A DNA stretch of 64,000 nt. It comes from Endomychus coccineus. Its lineage: Eukaryota; Arthropoda; Insecta; Coleoptera; Endomychidae. Of the stretch, positions 36,018 to 47,202 are shown one piece after another. How positions within the stretch are numbered: position 1 is the stretch's first letter; every line of letters starts with the position of its first letter. Made by a program: the position numbers and the translations under genes. Under the pieces are notes generated by a model. That model saw only the letters and a list, made by a program, of their open reading frames with translations. It did not search any database and was not told the DNA's origin. The stretch covers positions 247,209,736-247,273,735 of the forward strand of contig OY294067.1 in assembly GCA_958510875.1 (NCBI GenBank). Reading direction: 5' to 3'.

Positions 36018-38273
36018 TACAGGGTGTATCTAAATAAAAGCGAAAAAATGTAAGGCGTGATTCTCTGATGTAAATTAATGGGGCCTTTGCTATAAAATTT
36101 TTTGAAAAACCTCTGCCGAAAGTATGCACTCCTCCAAAATATTTAGAAACAAATTGTTTTTTATCTTCCCTGTATATCGAGCAAAAGAAACGAAACTTGA
36201 TAAACATTATCTGAATATCTGTCATTAAAACTACACTTTTTATGATTCTTTCAAACCTGAAGTGTTTTTGTTGAAATAATCAACTGCTAACAGCTCAACT
36301 CTTCAAGTTTTCAAAAATAAATGTATTGCAATGCCTTTTCATGAGAGGTTTTAAGATTTATCATGATTAAATAATGGTGTTGATCGCGACTTATCTTCTT
36401 CAAATGTATTGTTTTGAAATTATTCAACATTATATTTATTAATTGCTTAAGTTAGTTTAAGTTGGGTTGATTAATCTCAGGGTAAAGTTGGGAACATTAG
36501 GGCTCATGTTAAATAACATATTATTAAACAGTAGTCAAGCAAACAGTTGACCTATGATTCTACTAGGCTAAGAAGTTTAGAACTAAGAATAAAAGTGAAC
36601 AAACGTTGAATAAATTAATGTTGAAACAATTTAACAAAAAACAAAAACGTGTCGAATATTAACAATATAATCTACAAAAAATGTTGATCGCCTTCAGCTT
36701 CAATACAAGTGTCTAATCTTTTCCTAATAGAATTGCGTATGCGTTGAAATATTCCTGGTGAGTTTCTTATTACTTCACACCCCGCTACAATGCGATTTCG
36801 CAAAACATCAATATTTTCAACTGGGGTTCAATAGACCAAAGATTTCAGATATCCTCATATGCAAAAATCCACAGGATCAAGGTCAGGGAAGTGAGCTGGC
36901 CAGTTTACAGGTTCTCCTCGACCTATCCATTGATTGGCATATACCTCATCCATGTGACTTTTGCACTCATACCAAAATGGGCTGTCGCATCGTCGTGCGT
37001 AAGCCATAAATGTCACCTGAGTTGAACGGGAACTGCTTCAAGAAGAACAGGTAATGCTTCAAAAGATGACAATATGAGTCACCATCTAATCGTAGTGAAA
37101 GGAAATAGGGACCAATTAGATCATCGTTGATAATTCCGACCCAAACATTTATTGAAAATTGATACTGATGATTTCCTTCAAAAAAGCTATGAGGATTATA
37201 TTCAGCCCAAATGTGAATTTCTGAAACAATCTCTTGAGAAATTCAACACGTCATTAAATAAAAATTTTTCTTAAGCACTGTGGCGCTTGGCCGATCATAT
37301 TAATAGGCCATTGACAAAAAAACACCCGTGGTAAAACATCTCGATTCAGTAACACCTGCACCCGTTGAAGATGATAGGGATACAACTGTTGTTCTTTTGA
37401 AATTCCGAAAACTACAGAGTGGCTTACATGTAGGACAACAGCTATTTTCCTGGTACTACTTCTGGGTAATCTTCAATTAAATTAAGTACGAATTCTTCCA
37501 TGGTGTCAGTTCTAACTTCTCGGGTACGGCCAGAGTTATAACTTCTCTTTTCAAAATTACCGCATGCATTGCTGAATATTTGTGAAAGTAGTATGATGAG
37601 GTAATTTATGCTCTGGGTACTGTTCAGCATGAAGTCTTTGCGCTTCCAATGCATTACCGTTAGCACGCCCATATGTAAAATGCATATCTGCCATAACTAA
37701 TCATTTCGCTTATCAACTAATATTTTCTACACAAAATCATAAAACAAGAAACAATAAATGACATTGCACAATTCCGCTTTCAATTATTCCTATGGATTCC
37801 ATTACAAAGAACAGCCCACTAGATCTTAAAATACCCTCGCGTTAACAGCTCATCTTTATGGAAATGCATTACAATACATTAATTTTTTTTCTTATGAATC
37901 CTTAACTTTTTGAAGAAAAAAAGTTAGTAAATGAATGGGGCTCTGCAGGCATGTTTTGTAAAAGGATAACTTTTATCGAAAAAAAGTTCTAAGAAAAAAT
38001 GTTTTGTGGGTTGATTATTTCAACTCCTTACAAGAACGCTTCAGAGTTGAAAAAAATTTCAAAAATTGTAGTTTTATTGACAGATAATGTTCACCAAGTT
38101 TTGTTTCTTCAGCTCAATATACAGGGAAGATAAAAGTGAAAAACAATTTTTTTTTGGAGGAGCGTAACTTTACAGTGGCGGGTATTAAAAAAATTTTATA
38201 CCAGAGACCCTCTTAATTTTTATCAGAGCATCACTACTTAGATTTTATCGGTGTTATTTAGATACACCCTATA
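36018..38273 (-). mobile_element. DUF4817-type DNA transposon with TACAGGGTGTATC ends
   Basis: The left end TACAGGGTGTATCTAAATAA begins at 36018, and the right end, read on the minus strand from 38273, begins TATAGGGTGTATCTAAATAA. TA flanks both (36016-36017 and 38274-38275), the target choice of the Tc1/mariner superfamily. A minus-strand transposase lies between. Subterminal regions on both sides are AT-rich and related to each other, for example GAAGATAAAA strings near 36160 and 38127. Confidence 0.9.
36676..37694 (-). pseudogene. DUF4817-type transposase, broken
   Basis: From ATG at 37694 the frame begins MADMHFTYGRANGNALEAQ, followed by HAEQYPEHKLPHHTTF, an N-terminal DUF4817 helix-turn-helix. 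Frames then break. The middle retains a hit near 37430-37450 and the C-terminal part is clear near 36676-36960: HMDEVYANQWIGRGEPVNWP, then FPDLDPVDFCI (family SPDL-x-PLDFFLWG), YLKSLVY and finally QRIRNSIRKRLDTCIEADG (family RLEACI-x-x-DG). The length fits a complete gene of about 340 codons. At least six stops or shifts make it inactive. The extracted frame beginning MGVLTVMHW at 37672 is the wrong phase at its start. Confidence 0.88.
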
Positions 38274-38275
38274 TA

Positions 38276-38850
38276 CTCAACGATATCCTAAAGGACAATG
38301 TCATATTATACCTTATTATGGAAAAGGTCATACAATTGGAAAAAAGTTGTGTGTATCAGTTTGGATAATCAAAAATCGAACTTTTGTTTATAACTCGAAA
38401 ACAAAAGACGGTATCAAATTTCCGCCAGTGAATTTGTCTCTAAAATCTCAACTAAAATTATGCATTGTCTAGATCGAGAATGCGACTTCCATTTTTTTTG
38501 TACCTCCTAGAGACTCCAAGTTACCCTATACCAACATCGAAAATTTGTCCACCTTGTACTCAGGATTACCATTAAAATATAGAAATTGCTGTACACCTTT
38601 GTGTATGCTGTCACCGAAAGGGTTAAAAGAATGATAGTAGTAGGGTTATGATTGTGGATTCTGAGATTACATCACCGATTGTATCCTTTTCCCTCGAGTA
38701 TTACCTTTACCTTATAACCGACCGCACACATGAACAGACAGAGAATCATTTTATTTTAAAGCAAAACTTATGTCAACCAACCAATCAAAATGAAGTACTG
38801 TATGATTCTGTGGTTGATATTCAAAAATGATATAATACTCATAGTCCAGT
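38276..38850. other. Unannotated spacer
   Basis: A 73-codon plus-strand frame begins inside the preceding transposon end (38251) and has no recognisable domain. The rest is AT-rich. The string ACTAAAATTATGCATTGT near 38450 recurs near 42896, a small dispersed similarity. Confidence 0.35.
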
Positions 38851-39086
38851 CAATAAAGCGGGGAACCAAAGAAGTTTCTTATAGGAAGATGGATCAAAAA
38901 ATTTTTTTTGCATTACCTTCTATGAGTCCTCTAGGTCATTCGTAACTAGCAAGCGAAGTGACTAGCCCCCCCAACACCCCCAAAACTCAAAATTAACCCC
39001 TTTCTCACACCTCATTTTTATATAAATGGCAAAATATAGCAAAAGTGAAAATTAAGGACTGAAAATGCCCCCCAGTAGGTTTTCGG

Positions 39087-39625
39087 GGTCGCTGATCACG
39101 AATATGCTATTAGTTTTCCGGAAAATTTAGACGGGGAGCGGAAATTCGGAAAATTTTTAGACTTTTCACTAATTTTTTTAGCCTTGTCGAATTGAACTCG
39201 CACCTGAAGTTGAATAATGATGTTTCTGATGGGGAGACGAAGAAATCCGGGAAAATTTTGGAAAACTGTGGGAAATCTGGTATAAGAAAATTTTAAATTT
39301 GGGCGATATGAGCGTGTGGCAGGTCATTATATGGGTTTTCTGGGTCGCTGATTATGAATCAGCCATTAGTTTTCCGGAAAATTCAGACGGGGAGCGGGAA
39401 TTTGCGAAATTTTGTTAATTTTAGACTTTCGACTTCCGAATTGAACTCGCATCTGAAGTGGAATAATGATGTTTCCAATGTCAAGACGTAGAAATCCGGA
39501 AAAATTTCGGAAAACTGTGGAAAATCTGGTATAAGAAAATTTCAAATTTGGGCGATATGAGCGTGTAGCAGGTCATTATATGGTTTTTCTGGGTCGCTGA
39601 TTATGAATATGCTATCAATTTCCCG
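39087..39625 (+). repeat. ~250 bp tandem repeat, about 2.2 copies
   Basis: GGGTCGCTGAT begins near 39087, 39342 and 39591, giving periods of about 255 and 249 bp. Each unit contains CCGGAAAATT, ACGGGGAGCGG, TTGAACTCGCA, AATAATGATGTTTC, AAACTGTGG and GGGCGATATGAGCGTG in the same order. It lies wholly within the TIR element. The GGTCGCTGA block resembles the subrepeat of the foldback at 16819-18690. Confidence 0.85.
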
Positions 39626-40213
39626 GAAAATTCCCCTGGTGAGCAATTGCTTGAATTCGCCTCTCTGTTCAAAAACCCAGTCACAAATGTAGATGAAATT
39701 TTGGAAGCAGGAATAAATTGCTTGTTGGCTTTGTATAAATTCAAACCAACAAGTGCTGACGCAGAGTCCAAGTCAAAAACTAAACAAATATTGATATAAC
39801 CAAAAACCAGAAAACATCGAGTCGAGTCAAATCCCAAAAAAAAGCAACAGTTAATCTTGCAACGTTACCACCAACTGTAGACGCACTCAAAGAACATTTG
39901 AAACGTGTATATTTCCAAGTGCAATCGCAGATCGGATTTTTTGCACAAACACAACCGGCACTCGATCCCACGAAATGGGGTTGGAAGAATGTTGCTGGCG
40001 AACTGACTCCTGTGAGAATGACAAACTTACCTGCTCCAGAGAAAGTATTGAATGTTATTGTTTGTTCATGTAAGAGTGGATGTGGAAGAGCTTGTGGATG
40101 TCGAAAAAATGTCATGTTCTGCACATCCAGTTGTTCCTTTTGTGAGGGTGTTAATTGTACTAACATCGAACAAAGTGATAAACTAGATGATGATGATACA
40201 GAACCAATATTCG
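39615..40213 (+). pseudogene. Transposon-associated CXC (tesmin-like) cysteine-domain gene, frameshifted
   Basis: The gene belongs to a group of insect transposon-associated proteins of unknown role that end in a CXC-like cysteine cluster. The first frame (about 39620-39798) gives LLEFASLFKNPVTNVDEILE and GINCLLALYKF, and then stops. After a frame change the sequence reads TLPPTVDALKEHLKRVYFQV, then DPTKWGWKN (family D-P-x-x-WGW), LPAPEKVLNVIVCSC and a run of cysteines in the pattern CSCKSGCGRACGCRK...CTSSCSFC, which probably binds zinc. The open stretch runs back across 39898 without a Met, so TTG there is not a real start. Function unknown; the frameshift argues against activity. Confidence 0.75.
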
Positions 40214-40358
40214 GGGGGGGGGGGGGGCAAGTCACTTCGCTTGCTAGTCACGAATGACCTAGAGGCTCATAGAAGGTAATGCAAAAAAAAATGTTTTGAT
40301 CCATCTTCCTATAAGAAACTTCTTTGGTTGGTCGATTTCCCCGCTTTATTGGTTAAGA

Positions 40359-41102
40359 CCACGGTCATATATACAGGTCTGGGAACTCGAGGCTGTTTCC
40401 TATGTGAGAAGTGAGTTCGCTAAGCGTCATCTGTTGCGTAGTACCAAAAGGGTGGCGCATGAGTCGAGAGATAATCTCTGGCACGCATACGAACGTGTTT
40501 GAATGATATGGCGCCTGATCCTGACATCCTGACAACATATTTCGATCCATGCGCCAGCCACCAGCTAGCGCTTGGATCGAAGTATGGCAACAATCACTTT
40601 ATTAAGTAAAATAATTTTTCTCGTAACGCAATATTTACTATACTGATTTGAGAGAGGAATAGAACTGTTACTCTTGTCAAAATGTATCACTCACCTTTAA
40701 AATAACTTCTCCTTTTTCGCACACTTAAAAGACCTCGTTAAAACGATTTCTTTCCGGAATCGCGAGCATCCACTTTTTTCACATTTCCGCATCTTTCGGC
40801 ACTTTAAAAACAGGAGTTTTTTGCTTCACATTTTTGTACCCCGTTTTGCATTCCGGCAGAATGCACGGCTTCGTAACTTTTTTCCAAAAACGCCGGTATT
40901 CCTTGTGTTTACAAGTTAACAATGACGGTTGCCAGAGAACACGGTGTATACATACACATACGGTGTATACGTGTCAGAGATCATTCTTCGACTACTGCGC
41001 CATCCGTTGGTACTACGCGGGAGTTGACGCTTAGCGTACTCACTTCTCACATAGTAAACAGACTCGAGTTCCCAGACCTGTATGTACGAACGTGTACCGT
41101 GG
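40359..41102. mobile_element. MITE with ~150 bp inverted ends and TTAAGA duplication
   Basis: The element starts CCACGGT and ends ACCGTGG, and is flanked by TTAAGA at 40353-40358 and 41103-41108. The arms share ACAGGTCTGGGAACTCGAG, TATGTGAGAAGTGAGT, GCTAAGCGTCA and CGTAGTACCAA in mirrored order. It begins only 7 bp beyond the right end of the preceding TIR element. It has no coding capacity beyond arm-derived frames. A 6 bp duplication does not point clearly to one superfamily. Confidence 0.85.
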
Positions 41103-41108
41103 TTAAGA

Positions 41109-41416
41109 CTAGGAGAACAGCTTTCTCAACATTTCAATTGTTATTGTCATTCGGCAATACAGCAATAAGGCGTTCACAAGTATCGTATTCGTAATTTCTC
41201 GCTTGACAATACGCACCCTGGTAATAAAATAACTTCACCGTACGTCAATTGTCGGTAGTAAAGCTATAATATTTTCTTGCATTTTACAGTAATGCACTGC
41301 ATTAACGAGCTCAAAATGGTACAGTAGTGAGACATTTTACTGTATAGCAACTTGTACTGCATGAAAACATCAGTATCATTTTAAACACAATTTAACAAAA
41401 AAGGAAAACGTTTATT
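41109..41416. other. Short spacer
   Basis: No recognised motif; contains several CAGTA/ACTGTA strings near 41285-41360 of no known meaning. Confidence 0.4.
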
Positions 41417-41745
41417 TCATATATTATGACAATAAGTATTGGAAGGACAGTTGTTTAAGTTAGAAAAGGTTACAACTTCATACTTCCCTGCATTAACTAG
41501 TTGCTGCTGACAATTTTTTTGATTCACCACAATTTCTAAAGAGCCTTCCAGGGATTGTTCGAATTGGACATTGTTGAATAAATTTTTTATTTCATAACCA
41601 TTGCTTTTTCCCACGTATCCTTCAGATACTACTGTAGATCGTCATGCCCTATGCCGTTCAAGAACCTGAATATCAACGCCACTGCTAGCAAGGAAAGTTG
41701 CAGAGGTCCTCCTCAGGAAATGGCCGGTTGTAACTTAAAGCATCA
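41417..41745 (-). pseudogene. Tyrosine recombinase (Crypton- or DIRS-like), catalytic C-terminus
   Basis: Reading leftward the frame gives TTGHFLRRTSATFLASSGVD, containing the H-x-x-R box of tyrosine recombinases. It continues IQVLERHRA, then a TGA where the family usually has Trp, then RSTVVSEGYVGKSNG, whose Tyr fits the nucleophile position. The order H-x-x-R, H/W, Tyr and the spacing (about 35 residues) match the family. The single TGA instead of TGG, and unclear upstream frames to about 42050, suggest a recently decayed copy. Such enzymes mobilise Crypton, Ngaro or DIRS elements through circular intermediates; which one is not decidable. Confidence 0.75.
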
Positions 41746-43360
41746 TGATTTATATGGTACTTTTGATCATGGAGTATGTATCCCATAAACTAGAAGATTT
41801 AAGGACTTTTTCAATCCTTGCTTCGCTTGGATTCAAACTTACCATACTCGTCAAGTAAAATACCACTTTTCTGAACTTGATAAGTAATGTACTATTATTT
41901 CATACTATCCGGTAAATAACTCATTTACAGCCTGTAAATGTGCTATCACAGTATCAGAGCCGGTAAGTGTTACCTAGCAATATATCTATCGAAACTATCG
42001 CCAACACCAGGTCTAAAAGGTGATGTCTATGGTCTAAATCCAGAATCAAAATTTTGACAGATAAAGCATTAACTAAATGTCAAAATCATTAACGATTTGT
42101 TTGAAATTACTTTATGAAAAATAACTAGATATTATGAAATAAAATATTATACGATACACCTCCGTTAGGTGTTGTAACTGTTCTCGTTTTGATATTCCGG
42201 ACTCGGCTCCTGCGTTGCCTCATCAAAATCAACTCGCACTGTACATATAACGTAAATGACTATTGACGAATAACAATGACCGCCACAAAACATTATTTGA
42301 AAATGGAAAATCGAGGTTCGAGGGGGCGTCTCGATATATCTAGTCTCGTCTTGACCTCTTAGCTGAGATAAAATCCAGGCGAGACGAGGCGAGATAACAC
42401 ACTAGTTGACGCTTCCAATAGTCCAATTCTTGAATTATCATAAATTTATCACCAGCCTTCAGAGAACTTTCTCATTCGTACAAATTGTAGCTTTCTCACT
42501 TTTCCATAATGATGAAGCTTTAACTTTATTAAATACACGCTCTTCTCTTTTAAAATGACACATTCACTAACGTAGGAATGAATACTTAGATTCAAAATGC
42601 TGTAATATTTTATGATCTTAGGTACATCTAAATAATTCACATCTTAGAAAGGTTTTAAAAATTATGATTGTGTCTGATACTTTAACACATTCTAGCACAT
42701 TTTCAAAATACAAATTGCTATTACCACTTGAGGATTGCACTTCTGATATATTTTCAATTATGGAAATGAAGCATCTGCTTAAAATAATGAAATATTTGAA
42801 GGAAGTGAATAAGAGTAATAATATTACTTCTTCGATTGTAGAATCAAGGTCAAAATAAACAAAAGTATGAATAATATTTAATATCGACCTTGCAACTAAA
42901 ATTATGCATTGTGCAGCACCACTTACTTCCTATTGATATAATCTGAGATGTCCTCGAAATAATGGATGTCTTATATTTCCGTTAAAACAGATTAGGACTC
43001 AGCCATTTCGCTGGGTTAGAATTATAAGGTTGTATGTTACATTTAAACTATATGACTTATTAGAAATACAAAGTTGTACGAGCCACATAAAACCATTTAA
43101 CCTTGATTCCAGTGTAATCTCATGGATAATAATGATTCTATGAAAATAATTAAAAAGTTCATGTTTTGATTTTGTTAAACTAATTTCTATGTGGTACTTA
43201 GAATTTTGTATTTCAAATAGAATGTACTGAGCAACATCTTCAAATTCTATGTTATAACATACAATTTTGTAGTTTTAAATTAGGTGTTCTACGTTTGCGC
43301 TGTTCATTCTTAGAACTTTGAGTTTGGATTTATAGACAGTTTGTTACCGGTTAATTTCCT
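41746..43360. other. Spacer, possibly including upstream recombinase remains
   Basis: From 41746 to about 42050 the minus strand may hold the decayed N-terminal part of the recombinase, but no block is convincing. The remaining stretch has small open frames (42449-42640 minus, 42664-42858 plus) without recognisable motifs. Confidence 0.35.
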
Positions 43361-43368
43361 ATCAAAAA

Positions 43369-44430
43369 TGAGTGACAGTGGATTAGAAGATGAATATTAT
43401 GAAGGCGGTTACGATACGACATAAAGAATGGTAACCTAAAGAACACGAGAATACCGAAAGTGAAAATAGGTAAATCTTGAAGTTTGCTTATGTAAGTTCA
43501 ATTATTCCTTATTTTGCCTCATTTTAGCATTATTTCTGTTAGTATTTTTGAGAAAGACCTCATAGAAGAGAATAACTTGATTCTTCGAGATATTTCTGAA
43601 CCCCAAGCTATTATTCAGCAGCTTGACAATAATGACGGCGACGATCATCAGGATATTGAGCTAGAAGGTATTTTCCAAAACTTAGCAAGGTGATTTGATA
43701 ATAAAAGAAACAGGAAATAGTAGTAAACGAGAAAGACACCCAGAAAAATGAAATGTATTAGAAAAGGGAAGAGAGAACGAGGAGAAGAATATGTTTCTTC
43801 ACGGACCAAGATTATGCCTGCAAAATGCATAACATTGTCGAAAGGCTGTACAAGAAATTGTTTATTTAAATGTAGCTAATTATATCTGAGGATGAACAAA
43901 AATCAATATTCGAAAATTATTATGCTTTAAACAAACTTGCCAAAAAGATGTTCTCAATTTCAAATTGAGTCGTAGTAACTGTTCCTGCTAGAAGAAGAAT
44001 GGGTAATAATAAAGATATTTCAAGAAGACAATGAACAATAATATATGCATTCGAAATAGGAGATAGACGAGTGCCAGTATGCAAAAGTTATTTTCTTGCA
44101 ACTCTTGATGGTTCAAATGAGAGCCTTACATGGTTCAAATGAGAGCCTTGGATTATTTAGATTATCAGTCTACAGCTGAGGGGTGTAACTACAACGAAGT
44201 TCCATATACAAAAGTTTGTGCACTTACAATAAGATGAGGAATTTTGAGCATTTGTTATAAAGTTTCCCATAATGATGAAAACTGTTGATATCAAAAACAG
44301 TTTCAGAATGCGCCAAGAAATAAGTCATGTCATATTTCTTCAGTCAAAAACAAGCAGCTCTAAGTCTGAATTTCCTGTAGCAAAGAAAGAAGTTATCAAG
44401 ACTATGCTACCATACAGCCCAAACTAGATC
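43369..44430 (+). pseudogene. DUF7869-type transposon-associated gene, N-terminal half
   Basis: The frame opens MSDSGLEDEYYEGGYD, an acidic N-terminus. After breaks, 43730-43860 reads KRHPEK (shifted), then RKGKRERGEEYVSSRTKIMP and CITLSKGCTRNCLFKC. This matches the basic and Cys-containing region (K-P-x-C...CKFKC) before the DUF7869 domain of a large group of insect transposon-associated proteins. Near 44070 comes RVPVCKSYFLATLDGS, matching the V-CK-x-FFL-x-TL block. The C-terminal half is degraded or missing. Several stops. The complementary part of a related gene lies at 62236-63170 on the minus strand. Confidence 0.6.
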
Positions 44431-44775
44431 AGGATTATTACAAGGTTTGTGAGACCTCATTTATTGCAAAATGATCTAAAGAAACAAATTAAATCCGGGA
44501 AACGAACATAATTATTGCAGAACTACATTACGTAGTATCTAAAATACTATGACTTTCTTCAACTAACTTGTTTAACTCTTCAAAAGAGTAATATTTTATA
44601 TTTATTTGGGCTCAGGCTAAAATTTCATTTTTGTTTCTAGAGTTAAAAGTTCTATGTTCATAAATTCAAATAATAGCAAAATTTGACAAAATAAAGTTAT
44701 CTGTTTTTTTTCCAAATCTTTTTAACTTTTGGTATTTTCTTGGCATTCTTACATTTTGATGTATATGGCATTTGG

Positions 44776-45085
44776 TAGGGGGGCACCTTGGCGAGACAGA
44801 CCTGGACAATCTTATCAGATGTCGGTAAGCATTGTCCCTGTATAACCAGACGATAGGTCACAGGATGAGGACACTGTATTACCGGCCAAAAGCACGTGTG
44901 GAACACGTGTCTCAATGTTGAAGCACGTGTCAAACAAAGGTCTGAATGTTGAAACACGTATCAAGCACGAGCCTGAATGTTAAAACACGTGTTTGACACG
45001 TGCTTTCGGCCGGTAATACAGTGACAATGCTTACCGGCATCTGATATGACTGTCTGGGTCTGTCTCGCCAAGGTGCCCCCCTCCC
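44776..45085. repeat. Near-perfect ~310 bp palindrome with CACGTG cluster
   Basis: The arm TAGGGGGGCACCTTGGCGAG at 44776 is mirrored at the right end near 45085, and the pairing continues through CAGACAGACC-like, CGGTAAGCATTGTC and GTATTACCGGCC blocks. The centre (44890-45005) holds five CACGTG hexamers at 44893, 44904, 44924, 44986 and 44997. A small foldback/MITE is the likely origin. No target duplication was established. Confidence 0.8.
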
Positions 45086-47190
45086 TACTGGTATGCTCAA
45101 AAATATACTAAAAATTTTATATTATCAATTTTTCTCATAGACCTTATTTTCCAATACCCTGAAACTTAGAAGTTGATTTTCTCAAGAAGATATATTTGTA
45201 ACAGAATCATATAATTCTAACCTAGCGAGTTGTGTGTTTGTCGAGAACAAATTATTGAAGAATTTGTTAATTAATTAATTACTTTTATTGAATCGATACT
45301 AACCTGGATATTATTGGCTATAACCAATGATATTCAATGAATACTAATTATTAATTTACTTAACTAAATTTCAATATCCTTGTCATTAGATTGACTTTTC
45401 AATAAAATGATAAAACAAAGCCTTAAAAACCGTTAACTTTCTATTATTTGATTGACTGTTTGTATTTTATAGATATTCTGACGTTATTATCGGTGGTCAG
45501 TACTATAAATAATATGAATTCAAGCTGACATTACGTTACTAAGTATAATCTATATGCATATTGTATAATATATAAATTAATTCAGATCGTACTAATATGT
45601 TCTAGGACTTGTGAATACACACATGAATAAATTTAGATATATTCATAAATTATAAACCCATTTATTGTACCGTGTACACCACTGTATCATACCGAGTACT
45701 AACAAAATTAGAATTTATTTTAATCTTTGGTTTGAAATTTATAAAATGCTGCTGAAATGTAGGAAAAGTGAACCCGAGTTAACAAACTCTTCTGAAATGG
45801 CTATAGTTTTGACATTTTGGTGGAGAGGATAGCTCACACCTTGTTATTTTCAATGAGGAAATGCATATTTTCTGAAAAACGCCTTGCTACATCTCCCTCG
45901 TAGAAGTAGCTTGAGATGAAATCAAAATCAGTAAAAAAAACTTCCCTAATCTATTAATAAAATAAATTTAGCCTTAACATCCAAAAAGAGAAATGAGTTA
46001 TATATTTGGTTAGGAAAATTTAAATTCAAAACTAAGTCACAGCTCACATGTATATTATATAATTCCGGTTACGACAAGAACGCATTCTTAATGGGCCCAC
46101 TTTTTATAATCGTTGAAACGGATCCAGTTTTATTTTGCTTCCAGGAGTGTGATACATCTATTACAATAAAGACATCGGCATTGTCATCGTCATCGTTTTC
46201 ATCTTTTTTAGATTCCATTTTTTTTTAATTTCTGCTTTGCCGTTTTACATCTTTATTTTTCAATAATTTCAGACTTATTGTAAATTGTCTACATTTGTTT
46301 CAAGTATAAAAATTTTGTAGCTTTTGTTGTAAGTGTTTTTGGAAGGTTTCCGTTGGAATTAATCTTCAATTTCAGGTTTTGTGTTAAAAATTTTAAACTT
46401 TTCTGTCTTGCGATATTTCTCTTTTTGCAACTTTATTTGTGCTACCTTTGGCACTGAGAAAAGTATTCGTTGGCTTCAGCAAAACGTTTTGTGATGTGTT
46501 CACTATAGGTAACTGGGAGTCTTCTTATGTCGAAGGAAAAGCCGATGCTGATTTATCTTCAATACCAGCTGATCCAGGCAACTTTTATCTTCATCAGTTC
46601 TTCAAGTTCTTGGTTACTTTTTTCTGCAGCCTCCAAATCATATTCTGAATGTAAGGAAATATGCGGGCATTCGAAAAACCTTCTTCAGCATTTTCACTTT
46701 TCTCATTATGCCTAGTAAAGTAAAGTAATGTATTAAGTTTCAGTAATCATATTAGTATTTCAAATACTATCCAGAACAGAACACATTAGAACTAAAATCA
46801 TATCCTACAAAGACAAAAGACATACAGTTAATATAAAATCAGTTTTAAAATTTTGTTATTTACATAATAAATTTACAATAGCATAAAAGAAGTATAGTAA
46901 TCGGGGCAAATATATGTTATATGTTTACCGGATTTTAACTAGTAATACCACTAGGGTCAAATTTCCGGATATTAATTTTTAAAATTTATTTTCCGATTCT
47001 CAACAATGCAAATTATTTTCTTCATCAAGTCACCAGCGAAACATCAAATGTGTGGTCGACTTGATTGTTGAGTTGCCATGGTAACTAAGTGAGACCTTAA
47101 CCTCGAAATTATTATTTCATTGTTGAAGCTGTAAGTGGCATGACGTAAACAAATTTTTCGCTTCGGTCAAGAAAGTAAAGAAAACATTCC
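45086..47190. other. Unannotated AT-rich spacer
   Basis: No recognised protein family. Minus-strand coding-like Asp/Glu-rich codons (CATCGTCATCGTTTTCATC at 46184) could encode a short acidic run but nothing more. At 47072 the perfect palindrome GTTGCCATGGTAAC matches an RFX X-box consensus. Confidence 0.4.
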
Positions 47191-47202
47191 CAGGAGATTG
47201 AG

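Larger units (their letters stand above)
38851..40351 (+). mobile_element. TIR element (~135 bp ends) carrying a CXC-domain gene remnant
   Basis: The left end CAATAAAGCGGGG at 38851 and its mirror CCCCGCTTTATTG ending at 40351 begin long inverted repeats. Both arms contain GTTTCTTATAGGAAGATGGA and then CATTACCTTCTATGAG and AGCAAGCGAAGTGACT, ending inward in a C-rich (left) or G-rich (right, near 40214-40228) run. A frameshifted CXC-type gene lies inside, preceded by ~250 bp tandem repeats. A target duplication was not clear. Superfamily is undetermined; no transposase is present, so the element is non-autonomous. Confidence 0.8.

Noticed and set aside
39780..40235. 151-codon minus-strand ORF opposite the CXC gene
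   Set aside because: It is the antisense shadow of the CXC frame, which has the recognisable motifs.
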